Shown: one piece after another, positions 17,901 to 27,213 of the stretch
Layout of the letters: every line of letters begins with the position of its first letter
Numbering within the stretch: position 1 is the stretch's first letter
NCBI GenBank assembly: GCA_938084885.1
Contig: CALKGG010000050.1
Coordinates: 1-62,827 of the forward strand
Direction of reading: 5' to 3'
Length of the DNA: 62,827 nucleotides
Origin: an uncultured Acidimicrobiales bacterium
GTDB taxonomy: Bacteria; Actinomycetota; Acidimicrobiia; Acidimicrobiales; SHLQ01
The notes under the pieces: model-generated
Told to the model about the DNA's origin: nothing
Seen by the model: the letters and a program-made list of their open reading frames with translations, nothing else
Databases searched by the model: none
Program-made: the position numbers and the translations under genes

Positions 17901-19529
17901 CTATTCGACACCCGCATCGAGATCGACCGAGGTAAGGCCTGCGAGCGATGTCGTGCTGATCACCCCAACCGGGACGTCATCATCGTCGACCACACAGATC
18001 GCTGCGGTGTCATGCATGTTCATGAGGCGAGCCGCGTCGACCGCAGGAGCGTCGGCGGCCACACTCGGAAGTGGTCGCAGCGCTTTGCGAACGCCCGCGT
18101 CGGGGCCATGTTCGAGCATGGCGCTCGCCAAGTCGTGAAGCACGATCAGCCCTTCATAGGTTGGTCCGCCAACGGGAATCGCGAACGACTGTGAACGGTC
18201 GCCGTAGCCATCGATCACATCGAGCAAGGTCGCGTCCGGTTTGATGACGCCCAAGTCGTCGATCATCACCGCCGAGCACGGTTCGACCAACCGTCGTTCG
18301 AGCTGACCTTGCCGTTCGCTTCGCTGTCCCGGCGACACCGAATCTTCGCCCATCACGGTTTGGGCAATAGCGGTTGCGATCAACGCAGGAATAACAAATT
18401 CGGCACGGCCAGTTGTTTCGGCAACGAACATGACCGCAGCTAACGGCGTCCGGTAGGCAGCACCAAGAACAGCTGCAAGACCAATGACTGGATATAACCC
18501 AGTCGAGGGAGCACCAACGACGATCTCGACGGCGCGTCCAAGGAGCATGCCTTGCACAACGAGCGGAATGAACACGCCACCAACACCGCCAAGACCAAGC
18601 GCTGCGCCGGTCACCAAGGCCCGCAGTACGAACAAAATGACGATCACGACGAGGGTGAGCTCGTTGTCGAGCACCAACGACGCAGCCACCTCGGCGCCGA
18701 TGCCGATCGTTAACGGTTCATCGACCAGCGAGTTTGCAATGAGTAGCGCCGCCCCCATCGTGACCGCAGCAAACGGCAAACGAACCATGAAGCGGTAGTC
18801 ATCGCCAAGCGTCTTCGCCCAGTTAAAGCCGCGGGCAAGAATCCGAGCGACACCACCAGCGAGCACGCCGATAATCAACGCCGCAAGAAGTTCATCCCGA
18901 ACCTCGAGCTCGGTTGGATTGAAACGCAAGAGCGGTTCGGCACCAAGAAAGGTGACGAACGTCAGATAACTCGCCGCTGCGGCGATCAGTGCAGGGATCA
19001 GCCCATGACGTGAGATATCACGCTTGTAGGGCGCTTCCATTGCGAAGAGCACACCGGTCGCTGGGGCCTTAAACACCGCGGCCACACCGGCTGCAGCGCC
19101 AGCGACGAGGAGGACGAGACGGGGGCGCTCGCCAAGCACGCGAGGAAGTCGATCGCCAAGGGACTGGCCAAGCGTGGCTCCGGTCAGGATTGCGGGACCT
19201 TCCATGCCAACAGCGCCGCCGCTGCCGATCGTCGCGAAACTTGCGAGCAGCTTGGGGAACAGCGAACTCGCCTCAGCTCCAGAGCCCTTGTGGAACGAAT
19301 CCACGTAGGCGTCCGACGTCTTCGAACTTGTGCCGGGAGTCTTTGTCTTGATGCCGTACACGATGACGAGACCAATGGGCGGCAAAATGAGTTGTACCCA
19401 CAACGGCGAGTGCAACACCTGCTCGAGTGCGACCTCGACGGTAATCCAATCGAGTAACGCAACAAGCGCACCAATGGTGATACCAAGGCCGGCATAGACA
19501 ATGAAACGAATTGCGCCGTTGGTCACCAT
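17901..19529 (-). CDS. ClC-family chloride channel/transporter with CBS domains
   Basis: This 542-residue membrane protein shows the ClC pore motifs: GGAVGMEGPAILTGA (the Glu of GxEGP is the gating glutamate), FKAPATGVLFAMEA, and GLGGVGGVFIPLVV (GxFxP). About ten membrane helices are followed by two CBS domains from about residue 410 (VMIDDLGVIKPDATLLDVI and AVDAARLMNMHDTAAICVVDDDDVPVGVIS, separated). Whether it is a channel or a Cl-/H+ exchanger cannot be told. It converges on the fumarase gene with 25 bp between them. Confidence 0.92.
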   Translation of the reverse strand: MVTNGAIRFIVYAGLGITIGALVALLDWITVEVALEQVLHSPLWVQLILPPIGLVIVYGIKTKTPGTSSKTSDAYVDSFHKGSGAEASSLFPKLLASFATIGSGGAVGMEGPAILTGATLGQSLGDRLPRVLGERPRLVLLVAGAAAGVAAVFKAPATGVLFAMEAPYKRDISRHGLIPALIAAAASYLTFVTFLGAEPLLRFNPTELEVRDELLAALIIGVLAGGVARILARGFNWAKTLGDDYRFMVRLPFAAVTMGAALLIANSLVDEPLTIGIGAEVAASLVLDNELTLVVIVILFVLRALVTGAALGLGGVGGVFIPLVVQGMLLGRAVEIVVGAPSTGLYPVIGLAAVLGAAYRTPLAAVMFVAETTGRAEFVIPALIATAIAQTVMGEDSVSPGQRSERQGQLERRLVEPCSAVMIDDLGVIKPDATLLDVIDGYGDRSQSFAIPVGGPTYEGLIVLHDLASAMLEHGPDAGVRKALRPLPSVAADAPAVDAARLMNMHDTAAICVVDDDDVPVGVISTTSLAGLTSVDLDAGVE

Positions 19530-19588
19530 CGCACTCTAGGGAACGCTTCGGGTGCGGTTGCGCAACGGAGCGAAAGAAACCCGTCGCA

Positions 19589-21031
19589 TCACCGCGAAAT
19601 GATGATCGGACCGAGCGCGCAGTAGGTCATTGCTGGCTGCTCGTGAACCTCGGTGGCGTCGCGGACACGATCGGCGGCAAAACCGTCAGCAGTGCCGGTC
19701 GCAGTCCCGGCAGCCAGTACAACGAGCGCTGCAGCCAATGGCGCCAGGCGCGCCCCACGCCGACCGTTCGATGGCGGTGGGGCCGGCGCTGGCCCCTCAT
19801 CGAGCAAGAGGTGCATTGCCATGGCAAAGAGGCCGAGCCCGACGGCGAGCCACCACATGATCGAATAGCTCCCCGTGATATCGACCACTTCGCCGCCCAT
19901 CCACGCCCCGATAAATGAGCCCATCTGGTGTGACAGGAACACGATGCCAAAGAGCGCACCGGAGTTTGTTGGACCAAACATCTCGGTGACGATCCCCGAC
20001 GTCGGTGGCACGGTCGAGAGCCACAGGACACCCATCGCCATTGCGAACACGATCGTCGATGTTGGCGTGACCGGTAGCAAGACAAACGTGGCGATCACGA
20101 CCGCTCGCATGCCATAGATGCCCGCCAACAACTTGGTATAGGAGAACTTCTGCCCTAAAGCGCCGACGAGCAGCGAACCAAAAACGTTGAACAGCCCAAT
20201 GAGCGCTAACCCCGTCGAGGCGGTCGTTGGCGATAAGCCAACGAGGTCGACAAAACCAGCGAGATGCACCCCAATGAAGGTCACGTGGAAGCCGCAGACA
20301 AAGAAGGCCGCGTTCAACAACAGGTAGGGACGGCTGGCGAGTGCCCGTTGCAAGTCCTCCGACAGCGTCGGTGCTGGCGCAATGTCTGCGGCCTCGTGTG
20401 GGAGCAAACCGTTCGCTGCTCGACCCTCCGGTAAGGAGTCGATGAGACGCGCCCGCATTGCCGGCGCGAACACGATGATTGGAACGAGCAGGAGAGCAAG
20501 GACCAGTGATGTTCCCTGCCAGTCGCCGCGATCGAGCAGGATCCTCGAGATTGGGATCAACACGAACTGGCCGAGAGAGCCAACGGCGCTGACGATGCCC
20601 AAGTTGAGCGAACGCCGCTCAGGTGGCGAGATCCGACCCACCGCAGACAGCACAACGGCAAAGCTCGCCGCACCTACGGCGATGCCAGCGATAAAGCCGC
20701 CGGTCAAAATGATCGTTCCGACGCTCTCGGCGGTCGACATGAGCGCCATCGCCACGATGTACAGGACGCCGCCGCCAGCGAGCGTCCATGGCGCACCAAA
20801 TCGATCCGACAACGCCCCGGCCAACGGCTGGCTGAAGCCCCACATCAAGTTCTGAATCGCGATCGCCAGGGAGATCGATCCGAGATCAGCCCCAAGCCCG
20901 TCTGCTATTGGTCCAACCAGCAAGCCAAAGGTCGATCTGACTCCAAGGCTGAGCGCCGTGATGATGCCGCCAGCGAGCACAACCATCCAAAGCGGCAACC
21001 GCGAGCGGTGCGTTGCGTGCGCTATCGTCAT
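19589..21031 (-). CDS. Major facilitator superfamily transporter
   Basis: This 480-residue protein has 12 predicted membrane segments in two halves, with the MFS loop motif GALSDRFGAPW (near residue 77). The centre resembles monocarboxylate/oxalate-type MFS proteins (FGLLVGPIADGLGADLGSISLAIA). It ends in a 60-residue tail after the last helix with a further hydrophobic Ala-rich stretch. The substrate is not evident. Confidence 0.85.
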   Translation of the reverse strand: MTIAHATHRSRLPLWMVVLAGGIITALSLGVRSTFGLLVGPIADGLGADLGSISLAIAIQNLMWGFSQPLAGALSDRFGAPWTLAGGGVLYIVAMALMSTAESVGTIILTGGFIAGIAVGAASFAVVLSAVGRISPPERRSLNLGIVSAVGSLGQFVLIPISRILLDRGDWQGTSLVLALLLVPIIVFAPAMRARLIDSLPEGRAANGLLPHEAADIAPAPTLSEDLQRALASRPYLLLNAAFFVCGFHVTFIGVHLAGFVDLVGLSPTTASTGLALIGLFNVFGSLLVGALGQKFSYTKLLAGIYGMRAVVIATFVLLPVTPTSTIVFAMAMGVLWLSTVPPTSGIVTEMFGPTNSGALFGIVFLSHQMGSFIGAWMGGEVVDITGSYSIMWWLAVGLGLFAMAMHLLLDEGPAPAPPPSNGRRGARLAPLAAALVVLAAGTATGTADGFAADRVRDATEVHEQPAMTYCALGPIIISR

Positions 21032-21037
21032 CTCACG

Positions 21038-21043
21038 ACGTTA
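21038..21043 (-). promoter_or_regulatory. -10 element of the MFS gene
   Basis: Read on the minus strand, TAACGT ends six bases before the ATG at 21031, matching the leaderless arrangement seen for other genes here. No clear -35 was found. Confidence 0.35.
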
Positions 21044-21068
21044 GCTCGTTCGCTGGGTACGACTGCAG

Positions 21069-21791
21069 GTGGAAACCATGACGACGCCGAACACACCCGT
21101 CAAGGTCAAACGACCAGGGCCGCCACTGTGGTTGTCGATCGGGGTCTTCCTTCTCGCGTCAGCACTCGTGGCCGTGGGCTCGTTCCGTCTCGTCGACCGG
21201 GTACTGGAATCACAATCGGTCGATTCGTTCGAGGTTCCCGGAGCAGAAGAACGAGTCCTCGATCCCGGCGAGTACGACGTGTTTGCCTTGGCCGGGAGCG
21301 TCACTGACTTCGACGCCCAGCCGACCTTTGGCCGTTCTGACATCACCGTGACGTGGGTCGAGACCAACACCGAGATTCCCGTCGACCAGCAACGAATTCA
21401 GGTCGATGTTGGTCGCCAGCTCAACCGGTACGAAAGCGTTGCGATCTTTCGGGTCGACGAGCTCGGCACATATCGGGTGGACGTCGATACCGCAACGGAC
21501 TCTCGGGCCGTTGTTGCCCGTTCGGCCTTTGCCTCTTTCGACGAGATTCGGGTCCCACTCGTACTCGCCGGTGTCGGCCTTGTGCTGTTGATTGTGGCTG
21601 TCCTGATGATCATCATCGGCATCATTCGTCGAAGCCGCGCCGCACGCGCCGAGAAGAGCCGTGGCCGAACACCCGGTATCTACGGTTCGCCACCCCCAAC
21701 ACCCGCGCCAGCCCCAACACCCGCGCCATCGGCTCCGCCGCCACCTCCCGCCACGAAAACCCAGCCCGACGACAACAACACGCCCTGGTAG
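21069..21791 (+). CDS. Two-helix membrane protein with Pro-rich tail, unknown function
   Basis: This 240-residue protein has a membrane helix near residues 17-37 (LWLSIGVFLLASALVAVGSF) and a beta-rich extracytoplasmic part of about 120 residues. A second helix follows (LVLAGVGLVLLIVAVLMIII, then GII), and then a cytoplasmic tail rich in Pro-Thr-Ala. The layout suggests an envelope protein, but I know no named family. The repeated PAPTP in the tail is low complexity. Confidence 0.7.
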   Translation: METMTTPNTPVKVKRPGPPLWLSIGVFLLASALVAVGSFRLVDRVLESQSVDSFEVPGAEERVLDPGEYDVFALAGSVTDFDAQPTFGRSDITVTWVETNTEIPVDQQRIQVDVGRQLNRYESVAIFRVDELGTYRVDVDTATDSRAVVARSAFASFDEIRVPLVLAGVGLVLLIVAVLMIIIGIIRRSRAARAEKSRGRTPGIYGSPPPTPAPAPTPAPSAPPPPPATKTQPDDNNTPW

Positions 21792-21812
21792 ACAAGGCTA
21801 ATCGTGCCCTCC

Positions 21813-21838
21813 GGGGTCAGACCCCACATGTCACTTTT
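21813..21838. repeat. Solitary REP-like palindromic element
   Basis: GGGGTCAGACCCC is a 6-bp perfect palindrome with one central base, followed by ACATGTCACTTTT. Its core GGGGTCAG matches the start of the repeats around the RAYT gene at 32-33 kb. It sits between two convergent stop codons and overlaps the TetR stop. Confidence 0.6.
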
Positions 21839-22403
21839 AGTCGGCGAGGGCGAGGGTTTCGGCTAGTTGCAAACCGCGATCGAGCGCCGCATCATCCTTG
21901 ATCCGAGCCCAATCCAGCCACAGGCCATTGGTCAACGCAATCACATTCTGACAGCGGGCCTTAACCTCGCTGCTCGACAGATGTGGGCGAGCGACCAAAA
22001 CGTAGGCCGCAAGCGACTCCTCGTACCGGCGGTAATAGTCGACATCGACCGTAGCGAGCTCGGGTTCGGTCATCGCAACCGCCCACAACGACACTCGCAG
22101 CCGCAGGTAGTCGCCGTTGAGGTACTCCTCGGTGAACGATCCTCGGAGAAACGCCCGAACCTTCTCGTCGGGATCATCGACCGCATCGGCAGCCGCTGCA
22201 CTCGCGGCACGAATCTCATCGGCAGCGCGCTCAAAGGTCGCAAAGATGAGGCGTTCTTTGTCGTCGAAGTGATAGCTGATCAACCCCAAGCTGACGTCGG
22301 CTTCCTGGGCAACCTGGCGCATGCTCGTACCCTGGACGCCGTCTCGAACAATCACGGACTGGACCGCATCGAGAATATTGTTCTGGGTGTCTGTACCACT
22401 CAT
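21837..22403 (-). CDS. TetR family transcriptional regulator
   Basis: This 188-residue protein has an N-terminal helix-turn-helix (GTSMRQVAQEADVSLGLISYHF, residues about 25-46, shown here in part) and a C-terminal ligand domain with the pattern of the BetI-like group (RGSFTEEYLNGDYLRLRVSLW). It is divergent from the YchJ-like gene with only 42 bp between the starts, so it may regulate that gene and itself. The ligand is unknown. Confidence 0.88.
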   Translation of the reverse strand: MSGTDTQNNILDAVQSVIVRDGVQGTSMRQVAQEADVSLGLISYHFDDKERLIFATFERAADEIRAASAAAADAVDDPDEKVRAFLRGSFTEEYLNGDYLRLRVSLWAVAMTEPELATVDVDYYRRYEESLAAYVLVARPHLSSSEVKARCQNVIALTNGLWLDWARIKDDAALDRGLQLAETLALAD

Positions 22404-22445
22404 CGACTATCGACCGTATCAGGGGCGCTCCGATAGCCTCGGGGT

Positions 22446-22886
22446 ATGCCAGCAATCACACCGGTGAGCGACTCGGCCACGTGCCCGTGCCGCCAACTCT
22501 CGACCGGCGCATCGACGACACGCCGGTCCTATTCAAACTGCTGCAAGCCCCTCCACGTCGCCGGCTATGCGGGCCTCGGCACCACCCCCGAAGCCACGAT
22601 GCGCTCCCGGTACAGCGCCTATGTTGTTCACGACGAGAGCTACCTGCTCGAAACGTGGCATCCAACGACCCGCCCCGCATCAATCCCGTTCTCAACGGAT
22701 GTCGAGTGGCACGGTCTGACCGTCATCGACACGAGCGGCGCAAGCCTCGATACCGTTGGTTCGGTCGAGTTCACGGCGCGCTTTCGCCGCGGCGACGCCC
22801 ACCTCGAGTTGCATGAGCTGAGCACGTTTACCCAAGAGCACGGTCGCTGGTTCTACGTCGATGGCACCGATCCGGACGCGTTGTAG
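22446..22886 (+). CDS. YchJ-like (UPF0225) SEC-C/NTF2-fold protein
   Basis: This 146-residue protein has an N-terminal metal-binding CPCR...CCKPLH motif, then MRSRYSAYVVHDESYLLETWHPTTRP, here in two parts, which is diagnostic for YchJ-type proteins. The C-terminal half is an NTF2-like fold. The biochemical role of the family is unknown. It is divergently paired with the TetR gene. Confidence 0.88.
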   Translation: MPAITPVSDSATCPCRQLSTGASTTRRSYSNCCKPLHVAGYAGLGTTPEATMRSRYSAYVVHDESYLLETWHPTTRPASIPFSTDVEWHGLTVIDTSGASLDTVGSVEFTARFRRGDAHLELHELSTFTQEHGRWFYVDGTDPDAL

Positions 22887-23005
22887 AGATCACCACAACA
22901 CGGCCAGCACCAACCCACGACGAAACAAGAAAATCTGAAAGATGTTCTTCCAGATGCCCTTTGACTGATCGTCGGTGCGAAACCTCAGTACCGTAGAGCT
23001 AGCCA

Positions 23006-23956
23006 ATGTCATTCACGAGTCCACCAACGCCACGCACCCCGCCGCCACGGGTGTCGGTTCCCGGTCGTACTCCCCTGCCCGAAGCCGGGCGCACCAACGG
23101 TCACGCCCCCGACACCGTCGAACGAGAAAACGAACACGATGATGAGAGCGTCGCCCGCCTCATCGACTCAGAAACAACCTCCCAAGGCAACCAGCGGCGG
23201 CTCATCACCACGGTTGCACTCTGGCTCTCGGCCATTGGGCTCGGAGCGCTCGTCGCCTTCTTGCTGTTTGGGCGCGATCCAACCGTTGGACCCGAAGCGG
23301 TCGATTCGGCCATTGGTGATGCGCTCACCGAAGCGTTCGACGCCACCACCATTGCGCCCGACCGAGGCCCGGCCATCTACAGCACGATCTTTCCGTCGCT
23401 CGTCTTTATCCAAGTCGGAAACGGCGACGATGGCGGTCTCGGCAGTGGGGTCGTCATCAACGCCGACGGATCCATCATGACCTCGGACCACGTCGTCGCC
23501 GGCGAGACCGACATCACCGTCACGTTCACCGACGGGACTACCGCCCAAGGCCAAGTCACCGAATCCATTCCCGAGATGGACATCGCGATTCTCAGAACCA
23601 CCACGTTGCCCGACGTTGTCGTGCCCGCAACGTTCGGCAGCACCCCGGTGGTCGGCTCTCGCATCTACGCGGTAGGCAACCCGCTCGGACTCTCCGGATC
23701 GATCTCCACCGGCGTTGTCTCTGCCACCGGCCGAACCATTGGACGAGAGCCCGGCGAACCGCTCGAAGACCTCATCCAATTCGATGCTGCAGTCAACCCG
23801 GGGAGTTCTGGCGGTCCCCTACTCGACGACAACGCGCAACTCATCGGCATCGTCACCGCACTCGCAAACCCAACCGGGGAAGACTTCTTCTCCGGCATTG
23901 GCTTTGCAGTACCCATCCAGAACGCAGCAGGAGCTGCCGGAGGCCCAGAGCAATGA
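23006..23956 (+). CDS. Membrane-anchored HtrA/DegP-like serine protease without PDZ domain
   Basis: This 316-residue protein has a Pro-rich cytoplasmic N-terminus of 65 residues, a membrane helix (about 66-88) and an S1C trypsin-like domain. The triad is visible as His162 in TSDHVVAG, Asp192 in EMDIAIL, and Ser258 in NPGSSGGPLL. It ends soon after the protease domain, so the usual PDZ domain is missing. It is the first gene of an operon with a MoxR ATPase, overlapping it by 4 bp (ATGA), which links the protease to that system. Confidence 0.88.
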   Translation: MSFTSPPTPRTPPPRVSVPGRTPLPEAGRTNGHAPDTVERENEHDDESVARLIDSETTSQGNQRRLITTVALWLSAIGLGALVAFLLFGRDPTVGPEAVDSAIGDALTEAFDATTIAPDRGPAIYSTIFPSLVFIQVGNGDDGGLGSGVVINADGSIMTSDHVVAGETDITVTFTDGTTAQGQVTESIPEMDIAILRTTTLPDVVVPATFGSTPVVGSRIYAVGNPLGLSGSISTGVVSATGRTIGREPGEPLEDLIQFDAAVNPGSSGGPLLDDNAQLIGIVTALANPTGEDFFSGIGFAVPIQNAAGAAGGPEQ

Positions 23957-25338
23957 GCATGTTCTTCAACCGAGACAAAGACAAGGCCGACTCCCCGGTA
24001 GGCGAGCCCGTGGTCGAACCAACGCACGACCCGGCCCCTAGCAGCCCAGCAAATGCGGCGCCGACAACCCCAATCGAGCACGCAGAAGAGCTCACCAGCG
24101 AGGCCATCGGCAATGGGGCTCCGCCACCGCCGCCCGCTCCCGGAGCGCCAATTCCCACCATTGGTCCACCACCTGGCGGCCCCGCTGTTGACCTGCCGCC
24201 GCCGAGCGCCGCTGTCGTGGCTCCGAGCGGCGCAGCGAACCCGGCCGCCGGCGTAGCCCAGCCAACACCAACCCCGGCGGATCGACCGCAGGTCGCAATA
24301 TCGAGCGACACCAATGTCCCAGAGACCTTTCCAGTCGAGCGACGCGGCGAGCACGTCGCCCTCGAACAAGTGCTGTACGAGGTCAAGAAGGTCATCGTTG
24401 GCCAAGACCTGCTCCTCGAACAGCTCATCGTTGCGCTCTTAGCCCGCGGCCACGTGCTTGTCGAAGGCGTCCCCGGGCTGGCCAAGACGCTCGCAATCAA
24501 AACCCTCGCCGACACGATCGGCGGCGAATTCCAGCGAATTCAATTCACCCCCGACCTCGTGCCCGCCGACCTCACCGGCACCCGCATCTACAACCAGAAA
24601 TCGGGCGAGTTCCAAACGTCGCTCGGCCCGGTCTTTACCAACCTGCTCCTCGCCGACGAGATCAACCGGGCACCAGCAAAGGTCCAGTCGGCCCTTCTCG
24701 AAGTCATGCAGGAGCGCCAAGTTACGATCGGCCTCGAAACACACAAGGTGCCAACACCGTTCCTCGTGCTCGCAACCCAAAATCCAATCGAATCCGAGGG
24801 CACGTACCCGCTGCCCGAGGCCCAACTCGATCGCTTCATGATGAAAGTGCTCGTCGACTATCCAAGCCCCACCGAAGAGTTCGTGATCGTCGAGCGGATG
24901 ACCTCATCAGTCGAAGCAATCATGTCGGTCATTAGCCCCGAACAACTGCTCGCCCTGCAAGTTGCCGCCGACGAGGTCTACGTCGACCCGGCGCTTATTG
25001 AATACGCCGTGCAGCTCGTAAACGGAACTCGTAACCCGGCCACGCTCGGCCTTACGAACCTGTCGCCCTACATCACCCACGGCGCGAGCCCTCGTGCATC
25101 GATCAACTTGATTCTCACCGCCAAGGCGCTTGCGTTTGTGCGAGGACGCAACTATTGCCTTGCCCACGATGTCCGAGATCTTGCACTCGACGTCTTGCGG
25201 CACCGCCTCGTGCTCTCCTATGAAGCACTCGCCGACGACGTGCGCCCAGACGACCTTCTCGCCCAAATACTGGCCGCAGTTCCGCTTCCTGAGGTGACGC
25301 TGAATGAGCGCACGAACACCATCCTTCGCCAAGCCTGA
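23953..25338 (+). CDS. MoxR-family AAA+ ATPase with Pro/Ala-rich N-terminus
   Basis: This 461-residue protein has a disordered Pro/Ala-rich region of about 115 residues and then a MoxR AAA+ core: Walker A GVPGLAKTLAIKTLAD, Walker B LLLADEINRAPAKVQSALLE, and sensor ATQNPIESEGTYPLPEAQ. MoxR ATPases act as chaperones for partner proteins, commonly encoded next to DUF58 and von Willebrand A proteins, as here. The long N-terminal extension is not part of the usual family core (about 330 residues). Confidence 0.93.
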   Translation: MSMFFNRDKDKADSPVGEPVVEPTHDPAPSSPANAAPTTPIEHAEELTSEAIGNGAPPPPPAPGAPIPTIGPPPGGPAVDLPPPSAAVVAPSGAANPAAGVAQPTPTPADRPQVAISSDTNVPETFPVERRGEHVALEQVLYEVKKVIVGQDLLLEQLIVALLARGHVLVEGVPGLAKTLAIKTLADTIGGEFQRIQFTPDLVPADLTGTRIYNQKSGEFQTSLGPVFTNLLLADEINRAPAKVQSALLEVMQERQVTIGLETHKVPTPFLVLATQNPIESEGTYPLPEAQLDRFMMKVLVDYPSPTEEFVIVERMTSSVEAIMSVISPEQLLALQVAADEVYVDPALIEYAVQLVNGTRNPATLGLTNLSPYITHGASPRASINLILTAKALAFVRGRNYCLAHDVRDLALDVLRHRLVLSYEALADDVRPDDLLAQILAAVPLPEVTLNERTNTILRQA

Positions 25339-26233
25339 TCAGTCGGCTCCCGAGGTGCTTCTCCAGCGCCTCGATTGGCAGATTCTTCGGCGCCTCGAAG
25401 GACAGCTCCAGGGTGATTACCGCACCGTTTTCCTCGGTGAAGGTCTCGATGTCTCCGACTTGCGTGACTATCAACCCGACGACGACGTTCGACGCATCGA
25501 TTGGAATGTCACGGCTCGGATGAACACGCCGTTCGTGCGCCAGTACGAAGAGGACCGCGACGTGACGGCGTGGTTTCTCGTCGACCGTTCCCTTTCGATG
25601 CAGTTCGGCCACGGTGGCCGCAACAAAGAGATGGTCGTCGCCGAACTCACCGTCGCCCTCTCGCGGCTGCTCAGTAACCGCGGCAACCGCGTCGGCGCCA
25701 TGTTGTGGAGTACCGCCCTCGACGCCCTCATCGAGCCTCGTACCGGGCGTCCACAAGTCCTGCGGTTGGCGAAGAAACTGCTGACGTCACCGCCGCACAC
25801 CCCAACAGCCGACGCCTCGCCGTCGACACTCACCGAACTCCTCGCTGCCGCGAACGGTATTGCCCGTCGCCGAGCACTCGTCTTTGTGATCTCAGACTTT
25901 GTGAGCGCACCGGGCTGGGACCTCGAGTTGCGTCGTCTCGGCGTGCGCCACGAGGTAATCGCCATTCGTGTCAGCGATCCACAGGAGCGGCGCCTGCCGA
26001 ACGCCGGCCTCGTCGTCGTCCAAGATGCCGAGACCGGCGAGCAAATGACGGTCGACACCGGGAACCAGAAGTTCCGTCAGCGCTTCGAAGATGCGGCAAA
26101 CCACCGCGAAACCCAGATTGCTGAGGCGTCCGCGCGGGCGGGCGTCGACCTGTTTGAGATCTCAACCGAAGACGACCTCGCTCGCAAATTGCTCGAGATG
26201 GTCGCGCACCGTAGGGCTCGGCGAGGCCGATGA
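25304..26233 (+). CDS. DUF58 domain protein
   Basis: This 309-residue protein has the DUF58 signature GEGLDVSDLRDYQPDDDVRRIDWNVTARM, seen near residues 46-75 in two parts, and a vWA-like fold with FLVDRSLSMQFG. DUF58 proteins are encoded with MoxR and von Willebrand A proteins and probably help to assemble or activate them. The start overlaps the moxR end by 35 bp. Confidence 0.9.
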   Translation: MSARTPSFAKPDQSAPEVLLQRLDWQILRRLEGQLQGDYRTVFLGEGLDVSDLRDYQPDDDVRRIDWNVTARMNTPFVRQYEEDRDVTAWFLVDRSLSMQFGHGGRNKEMVVAELTVALSRLLSNRGNRVGAMLWSTALDALIEPRTGRPQVLRLAKKLLTSPPHTPTADASPSTLTELLAAANGIARRRALVFVISDFVSAPGWDLELRRLGVRHEVIAIRVSDPQERRLPNAGLVVVQDAETGEQMTVDTGNQKFRQRFEDAANHRETQIAEASARAGVDLFEISTEDDLARKLLEMVAHRRARRGR

Positions 26234-27213
26234 CCTTTCTCTGGCCTGCAGCGTTCGCGGGATTGCTTGTGCTTCCTGTCATTGCCATTGCCTATTGGCG
26301 GTGGTCGTTGGCCCGCGCCAACGTCGCCGAGGCGACCCTCGGCAACGGCTATGTTTCCGTCGGGCCGCGCCGGTGGACCCAACTCATCTCCCCTGTCTTT
26401 GCGCTCCTTGCGTTGACTGCACTGTTGGTCGGGGCTGCTCGGCCGCAAGCAACCATCGATGTTCCGCGCTTGGCAAGCACCGTCGTGTTGGCCTTCGACA
26501 CGTCTCAATCAATGGCTGCTGATGACCTCGAACCAAGCCGTCTCGAAGCCGCCAAGAACGCTGCGCTGATGTTCCTCGAGCGCCAACCAGACTCGGTCGA
26601 CGTCGGCGTTGTGTCTTTCGGCCAAGCCGGTGCAATCACGCTCAGCCCGAGCCAGGAACGCGACGAAGTCGCAGCGGCGATATCACGCCTGCAACCCGCC
26701 GGAGCCACCAATTTGAGCGAAGGCGTGTTCTCCGCTCTTAGTGCAATTGCCGAGGATCCCATCATCTACCGACCAGACGAGTTCGGGAACGTCGACATCC
26801 CGCCGGTCGATTTTGGCAGTTTCGGGTCGGCGATCATCGTGCTGTTCTCCGACGGCGAGGACACCACGGCAACAGATCCACTTCCCCTCGCCGAGCTCGG
26901 GGCACAAGCAGGTATTCGCATCTATCCGGTCGGCGTTGGAACCCTCGAGGGCACAACGCTCGATATTGATGGCTTCAGCGTCGCCTCAGCGCTCAACGAG
27001 GAGTCGCTCATCAGCCTCGCCGAGCAATCCAACGGCACCTATTTCCTCGCAGATCAGCAGGACGATCTTGCAGCGGTAACCGAATCGATCGAACGCGATC
27101 TGACGATCGAGGAGGAGCGACTCGAAATCTCGAGCCTGTTCGCGATCGCCGGCGTCGTGTTGATCGCAATCGCCGGTTTCGCTGCAATGACGACACAACG
27201 GAGGTTGCCATGA
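26230..27213 (+). CDS. BatA-like von Willebrand A domain membrane protein
   Basis: This 327-residue protein has membrane helices near the N-terminus (FAGLLVLPVIAIAYW; FALLALTALLVGAA) and one at the C-terminus (FAIAGVVLIAIAGFAAM), flanking a vWA domain. The MIDAS motif is LAFDTSQSM. It resembles BatA proteins of Bacteroides aerotolerance-type operons. It overlaps DUF58 and the next gene by 4 bp each. Confidence 0.9.
   Translation: MTFLWPAAFAGLLVLPVIAIAYWRWSLARANVAEATLGNGYVSVGPRRWTQLISPVFALLALTALLVGAARPQATIDVPRLASTVVLAFDTSQSMAADDLEPSRLEAAKNAALMFLERQPDSVDVGVVSFGQAGAITLSPSQERDEVAAAISRLQPAGATNLSEGVFSALSAIAEDPIIYRPDEFGNVDIPPVDFGSFGSAIIVLFSDGEDTTATDPLPLAELGAQAGIRIYPVGVGTLEGTTLDIDGFSVASALNEESLISLAEQSNGTYFLADQQDDLAAVTESIERDLTIEEERLEISSLFAIAGVVLIAIAGFAAMTTQRRLP

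Noticed and set aside
22961..22994. TTGACT and TACCGT as a promoter for the HtrA-like gene
   Set aside because: The spacing is 22 bp, too long for a normal sigma-70 promoter.
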